This document shows positions 1-10,428 of a DNA stretch of 64,000 bases, in pieces; position 1 is the stretch's first letter; the number at the start of each line of letters is the position of its first letter. The position numbers were made by a program, and so were the translations under genes. The stretch is from Prorocentrum cordatum (taxonomy: Eukaryota > Sar > Dinophyceae > Prorocentrales > Prorocentraceae): assembly GCA_963575745.1 (NCBI GenBank), contig CAUYUJ010000669.1:1287501-1351500 (forward strand), read 5' to 3'. The notes under the pieces were generated by a model. That model worked only from the letters and a program-made list of their open reading frames with translations. It was not told where the DNA came from and did no database searches.

Positions 1-240
1 TTCTTCCACCATCCTCATCTCTCTGTCTCATTCCCTCTGCCTCCTCTTCCTCCTTCCGCCACCCGTCTCGCTCGTTCACCTTTCCCTCGAGCCTAATCTT
101 CCTGTTCCTCATCTTTCCTCCTGCTGCTGCTTTTGCTGCTCAGGGCGAACTGCGTCCTCCTCCTCCTCCTCCTCCTCATCCTCCTCCCCCTTCCCTCCTC
201 CGCTTCCGCCTTCCTCTGTCTACCTTCCCTCTAGCTTTTC
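1..240. repeat. pyrimidine-rich low-complexity DNA
   Basis: Almost pure C and T on the + strand, with an imperfect (CTC)n run near 150-185. No coding signal is visible. Confidence 0.7.
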
Positions 241-287
241 CTTGGTCCCTCCTCTCGCTTTCTTCTTCCCCCTTCTCCGCAACAAGC

Positions 288-453
288 GGCATAAGCATGA
301 ACGTTCGGAAGTCCGCGCGGATTTCTTGGATCTGCGCGGGATCCCCGTTGCGGCGCCGCCAGCGCCGCCTTTGGCACGCTCTGCGCGCCAGGGAGGGGGG
401 CGGTTCGCTCTAACAAATCTGCGCGGACTTCATACAGTGCGCATTTACGCATG
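288..453. repeat. foldback MITE-like repeat, family A
   Basis: Two inverted arms surround a GC-rich centre. The left arm reads gtccgcgcggatttcttgga and the right arm has the complementary aaatctgcgcggactt. The centre has gcgccgcc and a conserved cgcgccagggaggggg block. The same arm and centre sequences recur at 29,375, 30,712, 34,725, 35,325, 36,245 and 36,715, with partial copies near 26,015 and 31,600. The outer ends resemble cataa..cgttcgga. No coding capacity is seen, so it is probably a non-autonomous DNA element or snapback repeat. Confidence 0.6.
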
Positions 454-504
454 AAGCCTTTCTGTATTTTTGGCCGTCCCGGGCTTCAGGCCCTCCATGG
501 GCCC

Positions 505-1025
505 CGGGACCGTCAGAACAAGACCCGGGGTGAAGAGTTGGCCCTGGGTGGAAGGCCCCAGGGTGTCTGGGAACCTCAGGGGCAACGTAGAAGGGGCTGG
601 GTTCAGGGGGGAAGCATCGACACCCAACCGCCGATCCCGGCTCGACGTTCACCCCCTGAGCCGGTCCCTCCCCTTCAGACCCACCGAGTTCGAACTGCTA
701 ATGTCTCAACTCGCTCTGCTCCGACTCCTGGGGACTGTCAGAAACCGAACAGGGGTGAAGAGATGGCCCTGGGGGAAGGTCCCAGGGTATCCGAGAACTT
801 CAGGGGCAACATAGCAGGGGGGGATATGGGCTCAGGGGGTTACGCATCGACCCTCGACCGCCGATTCCAGCTCGAGGTTTCCCCCCTGAGCCAGCCCCCC
901 TTCAGACCCACCGATTTTGTCTCAACTTGCCCTGCTTCAGCCTGGCGGCCCTCCACGAGCCCCAGGACTGTTACTTAGACATTGTCTCCAGGTGAAGAGT
1001 TGGCCCTGGGGGAGGGCAGGGTAGC
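505..1025. repeat. tandem repeat, about 225-bp unit
   Basis: Two nearly complete copies start at gaccgtcagaac (508) and gactgtcagaaa (733). Each continues through ggtgaagag.tggccctggg, a ctcaggggcaac block and ccccctgagcc, and ends at ccttcagacccaccga. A third, partial copy lies at 963-1025. Related fragments occur near 27,060, 34,200, 34,570 and 36,500, so this is a dispersed family locally duplicated here. Confidence 0.65.
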
Positions 1026-1504
1026 TTCTAAGCTGGAGAAATGGGTCTGATGGTTCGGCGGCGAAAGGTGCAATCGTTCATTAGATGTGTTCTGTTGCGT
1101 GCAAAGGTGCGCAAATATTACTGGGTGCGCGAACTGTTGCACGGTTGTGAGAAAAGGTGCGCACTTGTATCCGCGCGCAGCTATTGCATCCAGCACGCAA
1201 ACTGTGTCATCCAGGCACAACCTTTGGCTTGTATTATTGCACCTCTCCCTGCGGACCCACCTGCGCCACATCCAGTATACCCTTGCTAAAGAATATTTGG
1301 AGCCCGTTTCCCCCGAACCCCAGAAACAACGGGGCAGATCGGGGATGGGAGCCAGAACCAGAACTTTAAGCAAACTTATCGCCGCAGAAACATGCACAAA
1401 AACGGCGCCGGAACCGACAACAACATTTGCAAGATAGAACCATTTACAAATTCGGCCTTGTCGTTTCCAGGACCATTACCCAGACATCCGGCGTCTTGAC
1501 CACT
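1026..1504. other. no recognised feature
   Basis: AT-richer spacer with scattered gtgcgca words (1100-1170). Short open frames exist on both strands, but none resembles a known family. Confidence 0.5.
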
Positions 1505-1690
1505 TCATGTGCAAGGTGCCGCATTGGCGTCTCCGGAGGCGTCGTCGATCCCCGACCCAGGAACGGCACGGTGCATAGTGTTTCGGCCCTTGGAGCCGAA
1601 CATCTATGCACCGTATTGCGCTGGAACGGGGCCAGGATGAAGCGCAAACATGGTACCCAGATTCCCGACTTCATGATTTTTTCACAACGT
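1505..1690. repeat. dispersed repeat, family B, copy 1
   Basis: Shares gtcgtcgatcc.cgaccca, a cacggtgca.agt.tttcggccct block and cgctggaacgggg with 31,730-31,870 in the same orientation. The repeat contains no convincing reading frame. Confidence 0.55.
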
Positions 1691-1884
1691 CGACGCCCAG
1701 ATGTCTCGACCTATTCTCCGGAACCAGGTGTTCATCTTTAGTTGTTTTTTGACGGTCTCGAGGGCCCCCAGGGGCCGAAGGTAGCGAACAACTTTCTGAC
1801 ATGTTGTTGTTCATGACTCGAGGGGGTCTTTGGTACGGTGCATGGGTCCCGTTTCGCCTTCGGGCCCGCCTGCTTCGTACCAGC

Positions 1885-2008
1885 CTCGCCCGGCCGCCGC
1901 GGCGCCACCCGCGCCGCCGGCTGCCTGGCCGCAGCGGCGGCGGCCCCCACCGCCCTGCGCGGTCGCCGCGGGCGGGGCGCCCGGGCCGCGCACGGCCGGC
2001 GTGCGAGG
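1885..2008 (+). other. GC-rich island, possible exon
   Basis: A sharply GC-rich island between AT-richer repeats. It begins after ...tcgtaccag (possible acceptor) and ends near gtgcgag followed by gc (possible GC donor). It translates to Pro/Ala/Arg-rich sequence without a recognisable domain. The style matches the better supported exons at 26-36 kb, but coding status is unproven. Confidence 0.25.
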
Positions 2009-2039
2009 CTCAGCCGAGGGAGACAGATTTCAGAGGCAC

Positions 2040-2250
2040 GATGTGTCCTCTGGTGGAGAACGACGTTCTCGGAGGCGAGGTTCGAGAGGTGTTCGGACGT
2101 TCTCGCCAGTGTCGGTGGGTTTCCAGCCTCAGGGTGCCTTCCAGGGGGTGCGCATCGCCAGGGGCGTTCTGGGCGGGCCCGGATCGCCCCGAACAGCCGC
2201 CGGAGAGCTGAGCTTTGGCCCGAAAGACAGAAAGCAACGTGAGGGAGGAC
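2040..2250. repeat. dispersed repeat, family C, copy 1
   Basis: Shares the order tctcgga..cgaggttcgag, tcttccagcctc-like, catcgccaagagcgttctgg-like and ggccgctggagac-like blocks with 29,890-30,075, 35,890-36,090 and 37,140-37,345. All copies lie in the same orientation, and the later ones are in inferred introns. Confidence 0.6.
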
Positions 2251-2721
2251 AGGGTCAGGGGGGGATGTATCGATCCCCAATGGCCCACCGATCGCCGATG
2301 TTGGCCTGATAGCCCACCCCGGCCAGAAGCGTGCGGATTCGCGATCAGGAGCCTATCGCCGATTTCACTGCGATGTACCCGCAAGTTCCAGGTCGATGAT
2401 CCCCTCCTGAGCCAGTCCCCCCTTAACGTTGCCCCTCATGAGTGGCAAGGATGCAAAATATCAGAAACGCTCCATAATAGCACGCAGAAGAAAAGACACG
2501 GCACGCGGAAGAAGAACAACGTCGAAGAAGGGATTGTGGAGGTCCGCCTTTGTCTCTTGTGTCCGAGCCAAACCCCTTGGACGGCGCCTCTGCCGCTGCC
2601 CCCAGCGCGCTCCAGTCCAGCGCCGAACAAAGAAATCCACACGGATTTCCGATCTTTTGCCGGGTCTGCTGCCCTAGCCTAGTCGTTGAAATTGGTCACG
2701 TTTCGCGAATCCCCACCAGCC

Positions 2722-2784
2722 CACGGCGAGGATTTGACCATGCGGATGCCTCGCGCTGCTGTCCACCCGCAAATCCTCGCCGTA
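2722..2784. repeat. inverted repeat (hairpin)
   Basis: cggcgaggatttg and its exact complement caaatcctcgccg form a 13-bp stem around a loop of about 35 nt. The rest of 2,251-3,039 holds no other feature I can name. Confidence 0.6.
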
Positions 2785-3039
2785 CAGTCAACCGATCACT
2801 TACTTTGGAGCCCAAGTCGGCTCCATGCTGCCTCGGTACATGCCTGCTGACCAGTGGCGTGACGGGCTCTCACAAGGGACGGGCCTACAGACGTACTCCT
2901 CCACAGTCGGGCAAGGCAACATACGCCTGGGTATTAGACTCTGGCCCTCCTCGCACCACGCTGCGTAGCAAGAGCCTACCCAGGCCTTTCCCCCCCTCCA
3001 GATATCGACGAAGCCTGGCTGAGTTCCCACACTAGAACC

Positions 3040-4458
3040 ATGGCTAGCCTACAATACGGCAGGACGGGTACCGCCCCGGCTCCCTCACCCGCTGACACTT
3101 CATCAGGACTCCGCAATGTCGCCCTCTCTCTCGGCCCAGGCGAATACGCTGTTTTCGCAGTCGCCGCAGGCGGGGTATTCGAAATACATACGTTCGGGGA
3201 ACACGCCACACTGCACGTCACTTCCCCCACCTTGGCCACGGTGGCCTGTCCAGTCGCCGCGGAATCCAGAATGGCGTCGGCTGCCGCTTTTCGCCTTACC
3301 ACCAGGATACAAGTACAGCTGGCCGCTGGCGTTGCGTACGTTTCTCGGCAATTCGCCACACCTCCCCCTCCTCCCTAGCCTGGCGACATCGGACTTGACA
3401 TCCCACCGTCCCCGTCGGCCAGGGTAGCCACCAACCTTGTCCCCCAACCTGGTCCGACTCGTCCCCGCACATTTCCCTGACTCGAAGCCCTTCTCCCAAG
3501 CACCGGAAGGAGAAACCCACCGCCCACTGAGCTGGTCCAGGCCCCAGCCTACGCGGCTAGGGCGGCCCAAGGAATGCTGAGCCAGTATCAGGCATGCTTG
3601 CACATACAACAAGTGCACGACTTTGCCCGCTCAGTACAAACAAGGATTGAGGTATAACAAAACTGGGCAGCGCAAGGCAGCAGGATCCAGCGATACATTT
3701 GGGACATTTTCATCGTGGTGTGGCTAATACGGTTAGTCGAGCCGCGACGCCTGGACCGCGACCACGTGTACCAGCTGCTGCAGGACCACGGCATGCAAGA
3801 CAATGTCCCACGACAGTCACATTTTCTGCAGTGGCTTGCGCCCGTGGATGAGGTCGACCCCCAGTTCACAACCGACAACCCCTTCCAGCACACGCCTGGC
3901 GCGCGAGGTGACGCGTTGATTCGCACAACACACGCTGCTCTGGAAGGCACCGATGCGGCCATCAACGACCTGACAGCAAGGATCACCGCAGAGCATGCAA
4001 GCGACCTTCGGCGCGCCGGCCCCGGGCGTGCACCCAGTGGCCGCGGACCTCAGCGCGGGCTGCGCGCACAGGCGAGCGACCCCATTCGTCCTCAGACCAG
4101 CGCGCAAGCCCCCCCCATCCCAACAAGCGGCGCTTCCCAACCTACCCGTGCCGAACAATCTCCCACCCACAATGCCCCTCATAGCGCTCACCAGGACACC
4201 CCGCAAGGAAATGCGCCATCAACTCAGGGTAGGACGGCGACAATTCGCAACTTACACGTCAGCTCTCCCAGCCCAAGCCCCGTCGCCGCCGCATCAGCGG
4301 CGGCCGCCCCGCCTAGCGGCAGCCCAGATGCAGTGAGCCCAGTCGCGGTCAATCCCAACGCACCCAGTGGCACCGCAGAGAAAGCCCCTCCTCCCATAAC
4401 CCCCCAGGGCGCCACACAACGCGCACCGCGCGATTCGGCAGCCACGACCTGTCTATGA
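3040..4458 (+). pseudogene. decayed gag-like reading frame of an unidentified retroelement
   Basis: One frame runs from ATG at 3040 to the stop at 4458, broken by a few stops (after 3378, near 3480 and near 3655). The N-terminal part has a sequence like LSLGPGEYAVFAVAAGG. The middle is helical with tryptophans (WLAPVDEVDPQF). The last 140 residues are rich in Pro, Ala, Ser, Thr and Gln, as in linker regions of retroelement polyproteins. No zinc knuckle, protease or polymerase motif is present. The composition and its position upstream of further coding relics suggest the first part of a degraded polyprotein, but no family was recognised. Confidence 0.35.
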
Positions 4459-4924
4459 AGTGATAAACCCTGGAAAGAAAGACATCGTCAGACCACCTGC
4501 GCCCAGAGGGCTGGTGGGATAAAGGACTCCTTCGGGCCCAGGTGGGCTGAGAGGGGGGGCCTCGTCGTGGCCGAGGCTCGCCGTGGCACAGCGTTTCTTA
4601 GAGTAGCACGACGAGTGCACGCCGCGCGAAGCTTCGGCGACGTCGAAGACGTTGGCGTCGTCGTCGGCCTCGGCATCGACGGCGCTTCTGCGGATTCTCG
4701 TCGGCACGGCTGTGCGCGGCTTGGGGAGGGGCAGGCTTCGGGAGGGGTCCGCGGACTTTGTCGGGAGTGGCTGCGCGGGGGGGGGCGGCCTTTTGAGAAT
4801 CCGGGGGGGGTTCTTGGATGCCGATTCCGTTCTTTGAGTTTTCTGAGAAAAGGACCTTATCAACTCAGAAGCCTGCTAAATGAAGCACACCCGCGCTCTA
4901 GGAAGGCCCCACCACCTTGCTTCC
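4459..4924. other. no recognised gene
   Basis: An open frame of 136 codons exists on the minus strand (4453-4863; Pro-rich start, then acidic DAEADDDANVFDV). A + strand frame overlaps it. Neither matches a known family, and the sequence is GC-rich enough to keep frames open by chance. Confidence 0.3.
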
Positions 4925-5115
4925 TGGTCTTCCAGACGGAGTCCGCGCATGTGGGGTCGAAGAATGGCGTCGCATCGCCAATGCGACGGTGGCGATGCGG
5001 CTCGACACGGCGCTCGAGTTTCTTCACCCCGCAGGGCCGACGCATCGGCGATGCGGAGCCACCCTCCGACACCATCTACAGTGAAGACGCTGAGATGTAT
5101 GGACCATTTTGGGGC
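4925..5115. repeat. inverted-repeat element, family D, copy 1
   Basis: Contains gcgtcgcatcgccaatgcgac and gacgcatcggcgatgcgg facing each other, and ends with ccctccgacaccatctac. The same parts occur at 34,315-34,500 (catcggcgat words and ctccgaccccatctact). Confidence 0.5.
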
Positions 5116-5436
5116 TCAGGAGGGGCGCCGGTTATTCCGGGATGCTCCTCGGGTCGGGTAACTTGTTTGTGGTCGACCGAGGAGATGTGCATGGTTCATT
5201 CGACATTGGCATTCGAGTGTGCCAGTGCAGACCCAAGTCGGTGTCGCTAGTCGACGTGTGTTTCGTCTCATACATTCGGTTGTTTTTGAACGTGGATCAG
5301 CTACGCCGTTGGTGTCCACTCGGAAGGTGGTGCCGTGCGCACGTTGAGTGCCCCTGGCAGCTTGCTCTGAAGGGCATTTTGCCAGAGGTTTTTCTGTCCA
5401 CCCCTGATTGTTCAGCGTCTCTTTTAGGAGCACGGT

Positions 5437-5624
5437 GACTGCACTCGGCCCCCATTTGCGCGACGCCACGAGGCGGAGGAGGACGCGAGAGCCGCCCCCG
5501 GTCCCCGAGCTGCCCCCACTGGACGGCAGCGTCTGGTTCCCCGACGTGGTGCCCGCCCAGGAGCTCCAGGGCGCCCTGCGCGCCGGCTTCGGCCGCGACC
5601 CCCGGGACGCGGTCGCCGGCGGCT
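5437..5624 (+). other. GC-rich island, possible exon
   Basis: The island translates in one frame to a non-repetitive peptide containing PPLDGSVWFPDVVPAQEL and AGFGRDPRDAVAGG, with strong G/C bias at third positions. AT-richer sequence borders it on both sides, and an AG follows a T-rich stretch at 5428. It resembles the exons at 26-36 kb in size and composition. The protein family is not recognised, and membership of the same gene is only a guess. Confidence 0.3.
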
Positions 5625-5844
5625 CAAAGACGGGGCTTTGTGGGATGGGGTTGTCAGGATTACAGTCAAAGCGCACAGGAAGGATGAGCAACTTTCCAGG
5701 GTTACCCTTTTGCATCCTTGCCCCTGCGGCCCATCCAGCCCAGGCGCCAATTCGGCAAGGATGGGGGCCGAGAAACGGTTACACTGACTTCTCAGGCCCA
5801 TGCATCCTTACCGCGCGTCATTCTTATGCGCTTATGCGCGTTGA

Positions 5845-6005
5845 CTGCAGTGAGCGACGGAAGAAAACAGGGTTGATTGCGCTGACATTCGCTCGCAATC
5901 TGCCCGCGTAAGGTGGTGCGTGAGCGCCCTCGTTCCCTATTCCGTGTGCCCCGCTGGCGGCCCGCGCAAGCCGCGGCGTAAGGTCGCTATTTCATCTCGT
6001 CTAAG
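5845..6005. repeat. dispersed repeat, family E, copy 1
   Basis: Shares agaaaacaggg.tgattgcgc, cccgcgtaaggt, gtgccccgctggcggcccgcg and aagccgcggcgtaaggtcgct with 30,840-30,975, 32,080-32,235 and part of 41,620-41,700, all in the same orientation. Confidence 0.6.
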
Positions 6006-6500
6006 ACCCGTTCATGTTCGTCTCCCTAGTAGCCTCGAACAGTGAAGGTTCAGCTTGTGATCCACTGCCTGTCCCCAGGGCGCTCCATCCCTCAGGGTCC
6101 CATCTCTTACCCGTCGAGGTGGAGGCGGCGCTCGCGGGTCGCCGCGTGCTGCTGGCAGGGAGTTGGGGCGAGTTCAGGCCGACGTTCTTCAAAACGTGTG
6201 TTAGCCCAATGTGTGAGGGGCTGGGCTTCCGAGGGGTCAAAAAGGACCTCAAGACGGTTTGGCTCAAAACGGCTCCCAGACGGCCTGGTGTGGCTTCAAA
6301 AGGGCGAGGCCCCCAAGATGGACCTAGAGGGAGACTCCCAATAGAATTTCCAGAAGCCAGAACTGTGCTCGTCCGTAGGTTTTCGCCTTTTCGAGGCCTC
6401 CTGGGAGGCCCTCGTTGCAACGGCTGGATTTTCCTTGAAATTCTCAGTTTGCACGACGGGGGGCCTGGGAGTAGCGGTAACCGTACCCACTGGTTCCCCT
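6006..6500 (+). other. spacer with a short GC-rich island
   Basis: At 6,105-6,170 a short stretch reads VEVEAALAGRRVLLAGSWG in one frame and could be a small exon, though no splice pair is convincing. The remainder (6,190-6,470) carries fragments of the ccgtcagaac/ctgggggag dispersed repeat seen at 505-1,025. Confidence 0.2.
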
Positions 6501-6501
6501 A

Positions 6502-6532
6502 ATGAGTGTGTGTGTGTGTATGTGTGTGTGTG
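6502..6532. repeat. (GT)n microsatellite
   Basis: A run of alternating G and T with one interrupting tatg. Confidence 0.9.
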
Positions 6533-6539
6533 GATTCCC

Positions 6540-7501
6540 AGAGGACACTCAATGGAACGGCAGGCACGCCTCCTTGTCTCAAGTGGTGAGCCACCTACAC
6601 AGCCAACGTCGCCGAGCCTCCTCCAGGGGCTCCAGCACGGCCGACGAATGGAACAAGTACCGTTTCACTATCCCCGAGCCAACAGGAAGTGACGTGATCC
6701 TACCCGGTATAGCCAGGACGTGTTGCTTGGCTACCTGGAGTCGAGGAACATCGGCAGCCTGCTTGACCCACAGCTGGCCGGATTCAATCCACTCGGCACC
6801 CGAAGGCGGCGAGGGCCCCCCCCTCGCCGTCGTCAGCGCCTCTGCCCAGGGCACTCCCACTCCGCCCCCGCATCACATCGCAACACGGAAGCCTAGGGCG
6901 AGCCGGAAGTGACCCCCCTCCGCTCACGCGCGAGGCCGACGCTGCACCCCAAGGCACCGCCGAGAGTGGGCAAGGGCGCGTGCGCGGGAACTCCAGTGAA
7001 GCCCCGCGCACTGCTACCCGTCAGCAGGCAAGCAGGTCCCCCAACCCGCCCCCGGCTCCGCGGTCCCTTCCCAGCTCGGACCCAGGCTGGAGTGGTTCCC
7101 CGGAGCGGCAAGCCCCGGCCAGCCCAACTCCAGAACACCGAGGCGGCCCCACAGCCCGCGTGGTTCCCCTCGGCGCGCCACGGACGGGCCTCCAGAATCA
7201 AGCCCAGAACGCGGGCCTGCGCTACAGGCGGAGCAGTCCGACGGAGGCGCGCCCGCCGGAGCCGCCGGGGAGCCCGTGCGCAAGATCCCCCGCATCTCCG
7301 AGCACCACAGCCCGCGAGCCGCGGGGAGGGCAACGGGAGCGACTCATGAGGGAGCGACCCGCCCTGGCGCCAGGCCGGCCCGCCCCACCGCATTGCCATC
7401 CTGCCCCGCGATCATACCCCACATTGGAATCGCGAGGACAGGCTGTACTACAAACCACGCCACGCCAGTCCATCTCCTGGCATCCTGGCTAGAACTGCCA
7501 T
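6540..7501 (+). other. GC-rich sequence, possible polyprotein linker relic
   Basis: Frames on + read Pro, Ala, Ser and Arg-rich peptide for about 300 codons, interrupted by stops and frame changes. The stretch leads into the better coding relic that follows, so it may be the disordered linker of the same dead element. No domain is visible. Confidence 0.25.
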
Positions 7502-7810
7502 GCCCAACGCCAGGAAAACTGGCATGAGGTGGTCAACCGCCTCAAGAAAGAATGTGGCCACATGTTGATCATCGGCTGGAACGCCGTCTGCTACCGCCGA
7601 CAGAGGCAGAAAGGGTCCACCAGGATCCCAAACCTATTGCCAGTCGAGTTCTACTAGGATTTCGTCACCGGGCTCATTCAGGCCGACTTTGACAAGGATG
7701 CCCACGTCGACTGGCACGCCTCGTGGGACCGGGCGATGGACAAGAAGCGGCTTGCCAGCCAGGGTGAAAAAGAGGCAAAGGGAAAGGCCCTCCACCCATG
7801 GCAAGGGTAA
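7502..7810 (+). pseudogene. coding relic of an unidentified retroelement protein
   Basis: A 102-codon frame with one internal TAG (7655-7657). It contains W-H-E-V-V-N-R-L-K-K-E-C-G-H and, after the stop, HVDWHASWDRAMDKKRL, then a lysine-rich tail ending at TAA 7808. Residue use is that of a real globular protein rather than chance GC-rich translation. I do not recognise the family. It lies upstream of the copia-like insertion, which split the surrounding sequence. Confidence 0.35.
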
Positions 7811-8655
7811 AAGGCCTGCCGAACCGACCTGGCCCAGCAATGACCTCGCCAGACAGCGGTGCCTGGGCTCTGCAGCTGGCCAGACCACCACCGCTATACG
7901 CAGGAATTCGGCCACGCACGCTCCTGCTACCCCCGTCTTACCGGCCGCAGCCGACTTCGAACTTAGTGCACCTGTTCGGTGCGGCCTTGTGCCTATCCCC
8001 CTCTGCGACCGCTTCCGTGCGGCAGCGCCTTCCCCTGGGGCAACTTGCCTTGTCTCTCATCACACCTTTGTGCGCCTGTTCGGTCCTACCCCCCGCCCGC
8101 CTCGCGCGGCTCTCCGCCTCGCCTGTCGCGTCTCAGCGCACCGCTCGGTGCTACCCCCAGCGCCCAACGGTGCTTCCACTCGGAGTGGCGCTTCGCTTGC
8201 CGCCCGGTGCCTCACCGTTCTCGACGCCGGGCCGCGCCAGCGGCGGGCTGCGTCGGCTTCTCCCACAATGTGAAGCCGCGTGTGCCGCCCTGCCCCTCCA
8301 GGGCCGGTCCCCATCTCTCTGCGCGACGCGGGTCGAGTCTGAGTCACCACCCCGCACGCCCGTATCCTGCCTTTGGGTTGCCCTGGAGTTGGCCCCTGGT
8401 GAGCTGGTTCTGCCGCTCGCCCCCGGCGCCCGCCGCGTCCTTCCCCCCCTTCGCCCTGGCCTCGGGGTTGTGGCCCCGGCCCCGCCCGCCCTCGCTTCCC
8501 CCTTGGGAGGAGGCCCCTGCCCCCGCCGCTGCATCCCCTGCCTTGTGCAGGTTGGACCGCCGGCCTTCTGCAGGATTCTGGCCCGGGTCTACGCCCGCTG
8601 CTCCTTCCCCGCGTTTGTCCCGCACCTCGGTTGTGCCGCTCCCGCGCCCACCGCT
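7811..8655. other. GC- and pyrimidine-rich target sequence, left part
   Basis: C/T/G-rich DNA without credible coding sequence. Texture and words (cgcctg, gcccctggtgag, tgcctggttt-like) continue on the far side of the copia-like element at 24,765-25,345, so the element seems to have landed inside one GC-rich block, perhaps the noncoding end of the older retroelement to the left. Confidence 0.4.
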
Positions 8656-8660
8656 TGCCT

Positions 8661-8928
8661 GACTTTAAGGGTAGCTCTTTGGGAGATGTTAAATATAGGA
8701 TCGGGAGTATAGCTCGCGCGCTGTTGCCTTTGGCTCAAGGCACGCGCGCCCTATTTGCCCGGACACTGCTGGTGTTCGCTATGCGCTGGAAAGATCATTA
8801 CATCGATACTAGCCTATCTTATCCGTCCACTCCCCATACTGAACTACCCCAGCATGGCATTGGACGCTATCTGCCATCCGCTTCCCATGGAATCGGATGC
8901 TATTTGACTTACCATAATCATTTCAGAC
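8661..8928 (+). repeat. 5' LTR
   Basis: Starts gactttaagggtagctc and ends cattt/cagac. It aligns end to end with 24,494-24,759. The 1-nt ambiguity at the right edge (t) trades a 5-bp for a 4-bp target duplication. The ends are not TG...CA, which is unusual for copia. Confidence 0.92.
8716..8749 (+). promoter_or_regulatory. LTR stem-loop containing a spliced-leader-like sequence
   Basis: GCGCGC (8716-8721) pairs with GCGCGC (8744-8749), and GCCTT (8726-8730) pairs with AAGGC (8737-8741), around loop tggctc. The strand 8721-8739 resembles the dinoflagellate spliced leader: the last 11 nt, TTTGGCTCAAG, are identical. In the 3' LTR the stretch is CCGTTGCCTTTGGCTCAAG, one substitution and a 2-nt deletion from the leader. 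Whether it is a leader relic or just the hairpin is open. Confidence 0.45.
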
Positions 8929-8929
8929 T

Positions 8930-8941
8930 TGGTAGCGGAGC
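8930..8941 (+). other. primer binding site (initiator tRNA-Met type)
   Basis: tggtagcggagc begins one base after the 5' LTR. TGGTAGC complements the 3' end of eukaryotic initiator tRNA-Met (...GCUACCA), the usual minus-strand primer of copia elements. Confidence 0.8.
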
Positions 8942-9459
8942 TGGCCGCACTCTCGTGTGGTCAGCTCTTGCTCTTCTTATCCTCACGCTATCCGGCACGA
9001 TCTTCGTGACCAACTACCACCCTGCGCCACCACTCCAACTATATTTACGAGGATCAATTCAAGAGCAAGAAGCAACACGGGAGGTACGACCTCTAGACAA
9101 CAACATTGGTACCATATACGCTTCATCACTACGCTACGACCAACCGCTCGGCAACGAGCCAAAAGCGCAGTACTTGAAGCAGAGGCGGGGGGACCCGCAA
9201 GTTAAAGCGCCTCGAAGACTTGACAAGGAGCTACCCCAGCGCGGCAACGCGTCTAACAACCACCCATATCTTCACAGCCTTGGGCTGGTTATCTTCGCCA
9301 TCATACGGTTTCGCTGGGGGCAACAATCGGACACGTGCGCCGAGGAGACAACAGCACCGATGAGCAAACACATGGCCCATACTGGGGCCCTCAAGGTAAC
9401 GTACCTTTCCGCGAGTGCGTTTATGAGTCAACGCGTGGCTCAACGTCACAAGCGGACGC
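8942..9459 (+). other. 5' untranslated leader of the copia-like element
   Basis: There is no long frame in the gag phase. Three short GNRA-type hairpins lie here (9146, 9185, 9239). The third has a G.T closing pair. Confidence 0.6.
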
Positions 9460-10428
9460 ATGACGCCACAGGCCCAAGCAGCCGCCATACAACGCGGCCT
9501 GGGTGGCCTAGCGAGGACACTCGCCATGAGGGTACCACCTGACATTATAAACTACGGCGCGGACATCGACGGTGTCCACACCGACCCAGTAACCTACATC
9601 ATGTTCTTCTTAAACATGAAGTTCGAACGCCTGGAAGATGAGCGCCTGCTCACTTCAGGCACACAGCTCATCGACTTTCATGTGCCTCACGGAGAACGAA
9701 TCGATGTAACCCTCACTCGGTTCGAGATGGCCCGTCTTGAGGCACAGTCGGCGGGGTTTGACCTTCCCAACGACCAACTGCTCACTACTATCCTATTCCG
9801 CGCCCTGGGCGTCGGCAACCAGAGAGCCATGCAATTCCCGCAGCCACTTAACCACCAAGTGCCCCGAACACAACAATAGTATGATGAGTTGTGCGAGAGG
9901 ATGCGCTCGATAGGCCATTTGTCGGAACGGTCTCCTGGTAGCGTGGGATCAGTATTTGGGAGGGGAAGGGGAACTGGTAGTGGACATTTCTATACTACCT
10001 TAACCGCCGAAGCTCAGCCTGGCAACGGGCCCGCAAGCATATGGTCCGACGATCCCGGAGAGTCTACTGCCCCTACTAACAGGGGATCGATCACAACCAA
10101 GCTGGGCAACCGGCCCTCCTCCTAGAGAACCTCAACCACACCGTTCCTTAAGGGGGAAGCGAATCCCCTAAGCGACGGTGCATCCACCCACCTAGGAAAT
10201 GACGATTTCGACTCCGGCACCAACACCGACACCATATCATCAGATGGTATTGAACCCTTCGATTGGTCAGATATCATGCAAATTGAAGGTGGCGATCAGC
10301 GCGCCGAACACCTGTTCTGGTTATTGCAACAGGCAAAGCGGATTCACACGAAAACCAGTGCGTCGTGTTAGGGGAGGATACGGAGGAGCTTCAAAGGAAA
10401 AGGTAAAGGCAAACGGGGTCGCCGTAGG
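9460..10428 (+). pseudogene. Gag capsid-like region of the copia-like element
   Basis: Starts at ATG 9460. It contains TDPVTYIMFFLNMKFE-type sequence, then a helical stretch ending FRALGVGNQRAMQF, then LPRTQ-like and YDELCERMRSIGHLSE, the order found in the UBN2/copia Gag families of dinoflagellate elements. The frame is cut by TAG at 9877, TAG at 10123 and a stop near 10171, with frame changes before the basic RGRGK stretch near 10,380. Gag forms the particle that packages element RNA. It feeds in frame into the next ORF, which carries the nucleocapsid knuckle. Confidence 0.75.

Noticed and set aside
8032-8050. ctggggcaacttgcc upstream of the element resembling a mini-hairpin
   Set aside because: The 5' half does not pair with the 3' half; only the loop and right arm agree.
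9511-9525. Mini-hairpin GCGAG-GACA-CTCGC within gag
   Set aside because: Kept in the list for completeness, but its loop is not GNRA and it lies out of the usual phase in conserved Gag sequence, so it may be chance.
8631-9542. 303-codon + ORF running through the 5' LTR and leader
   Set aside because: It crosses the LTR, primer site and hairpins, is not in gag phase and has no domain.
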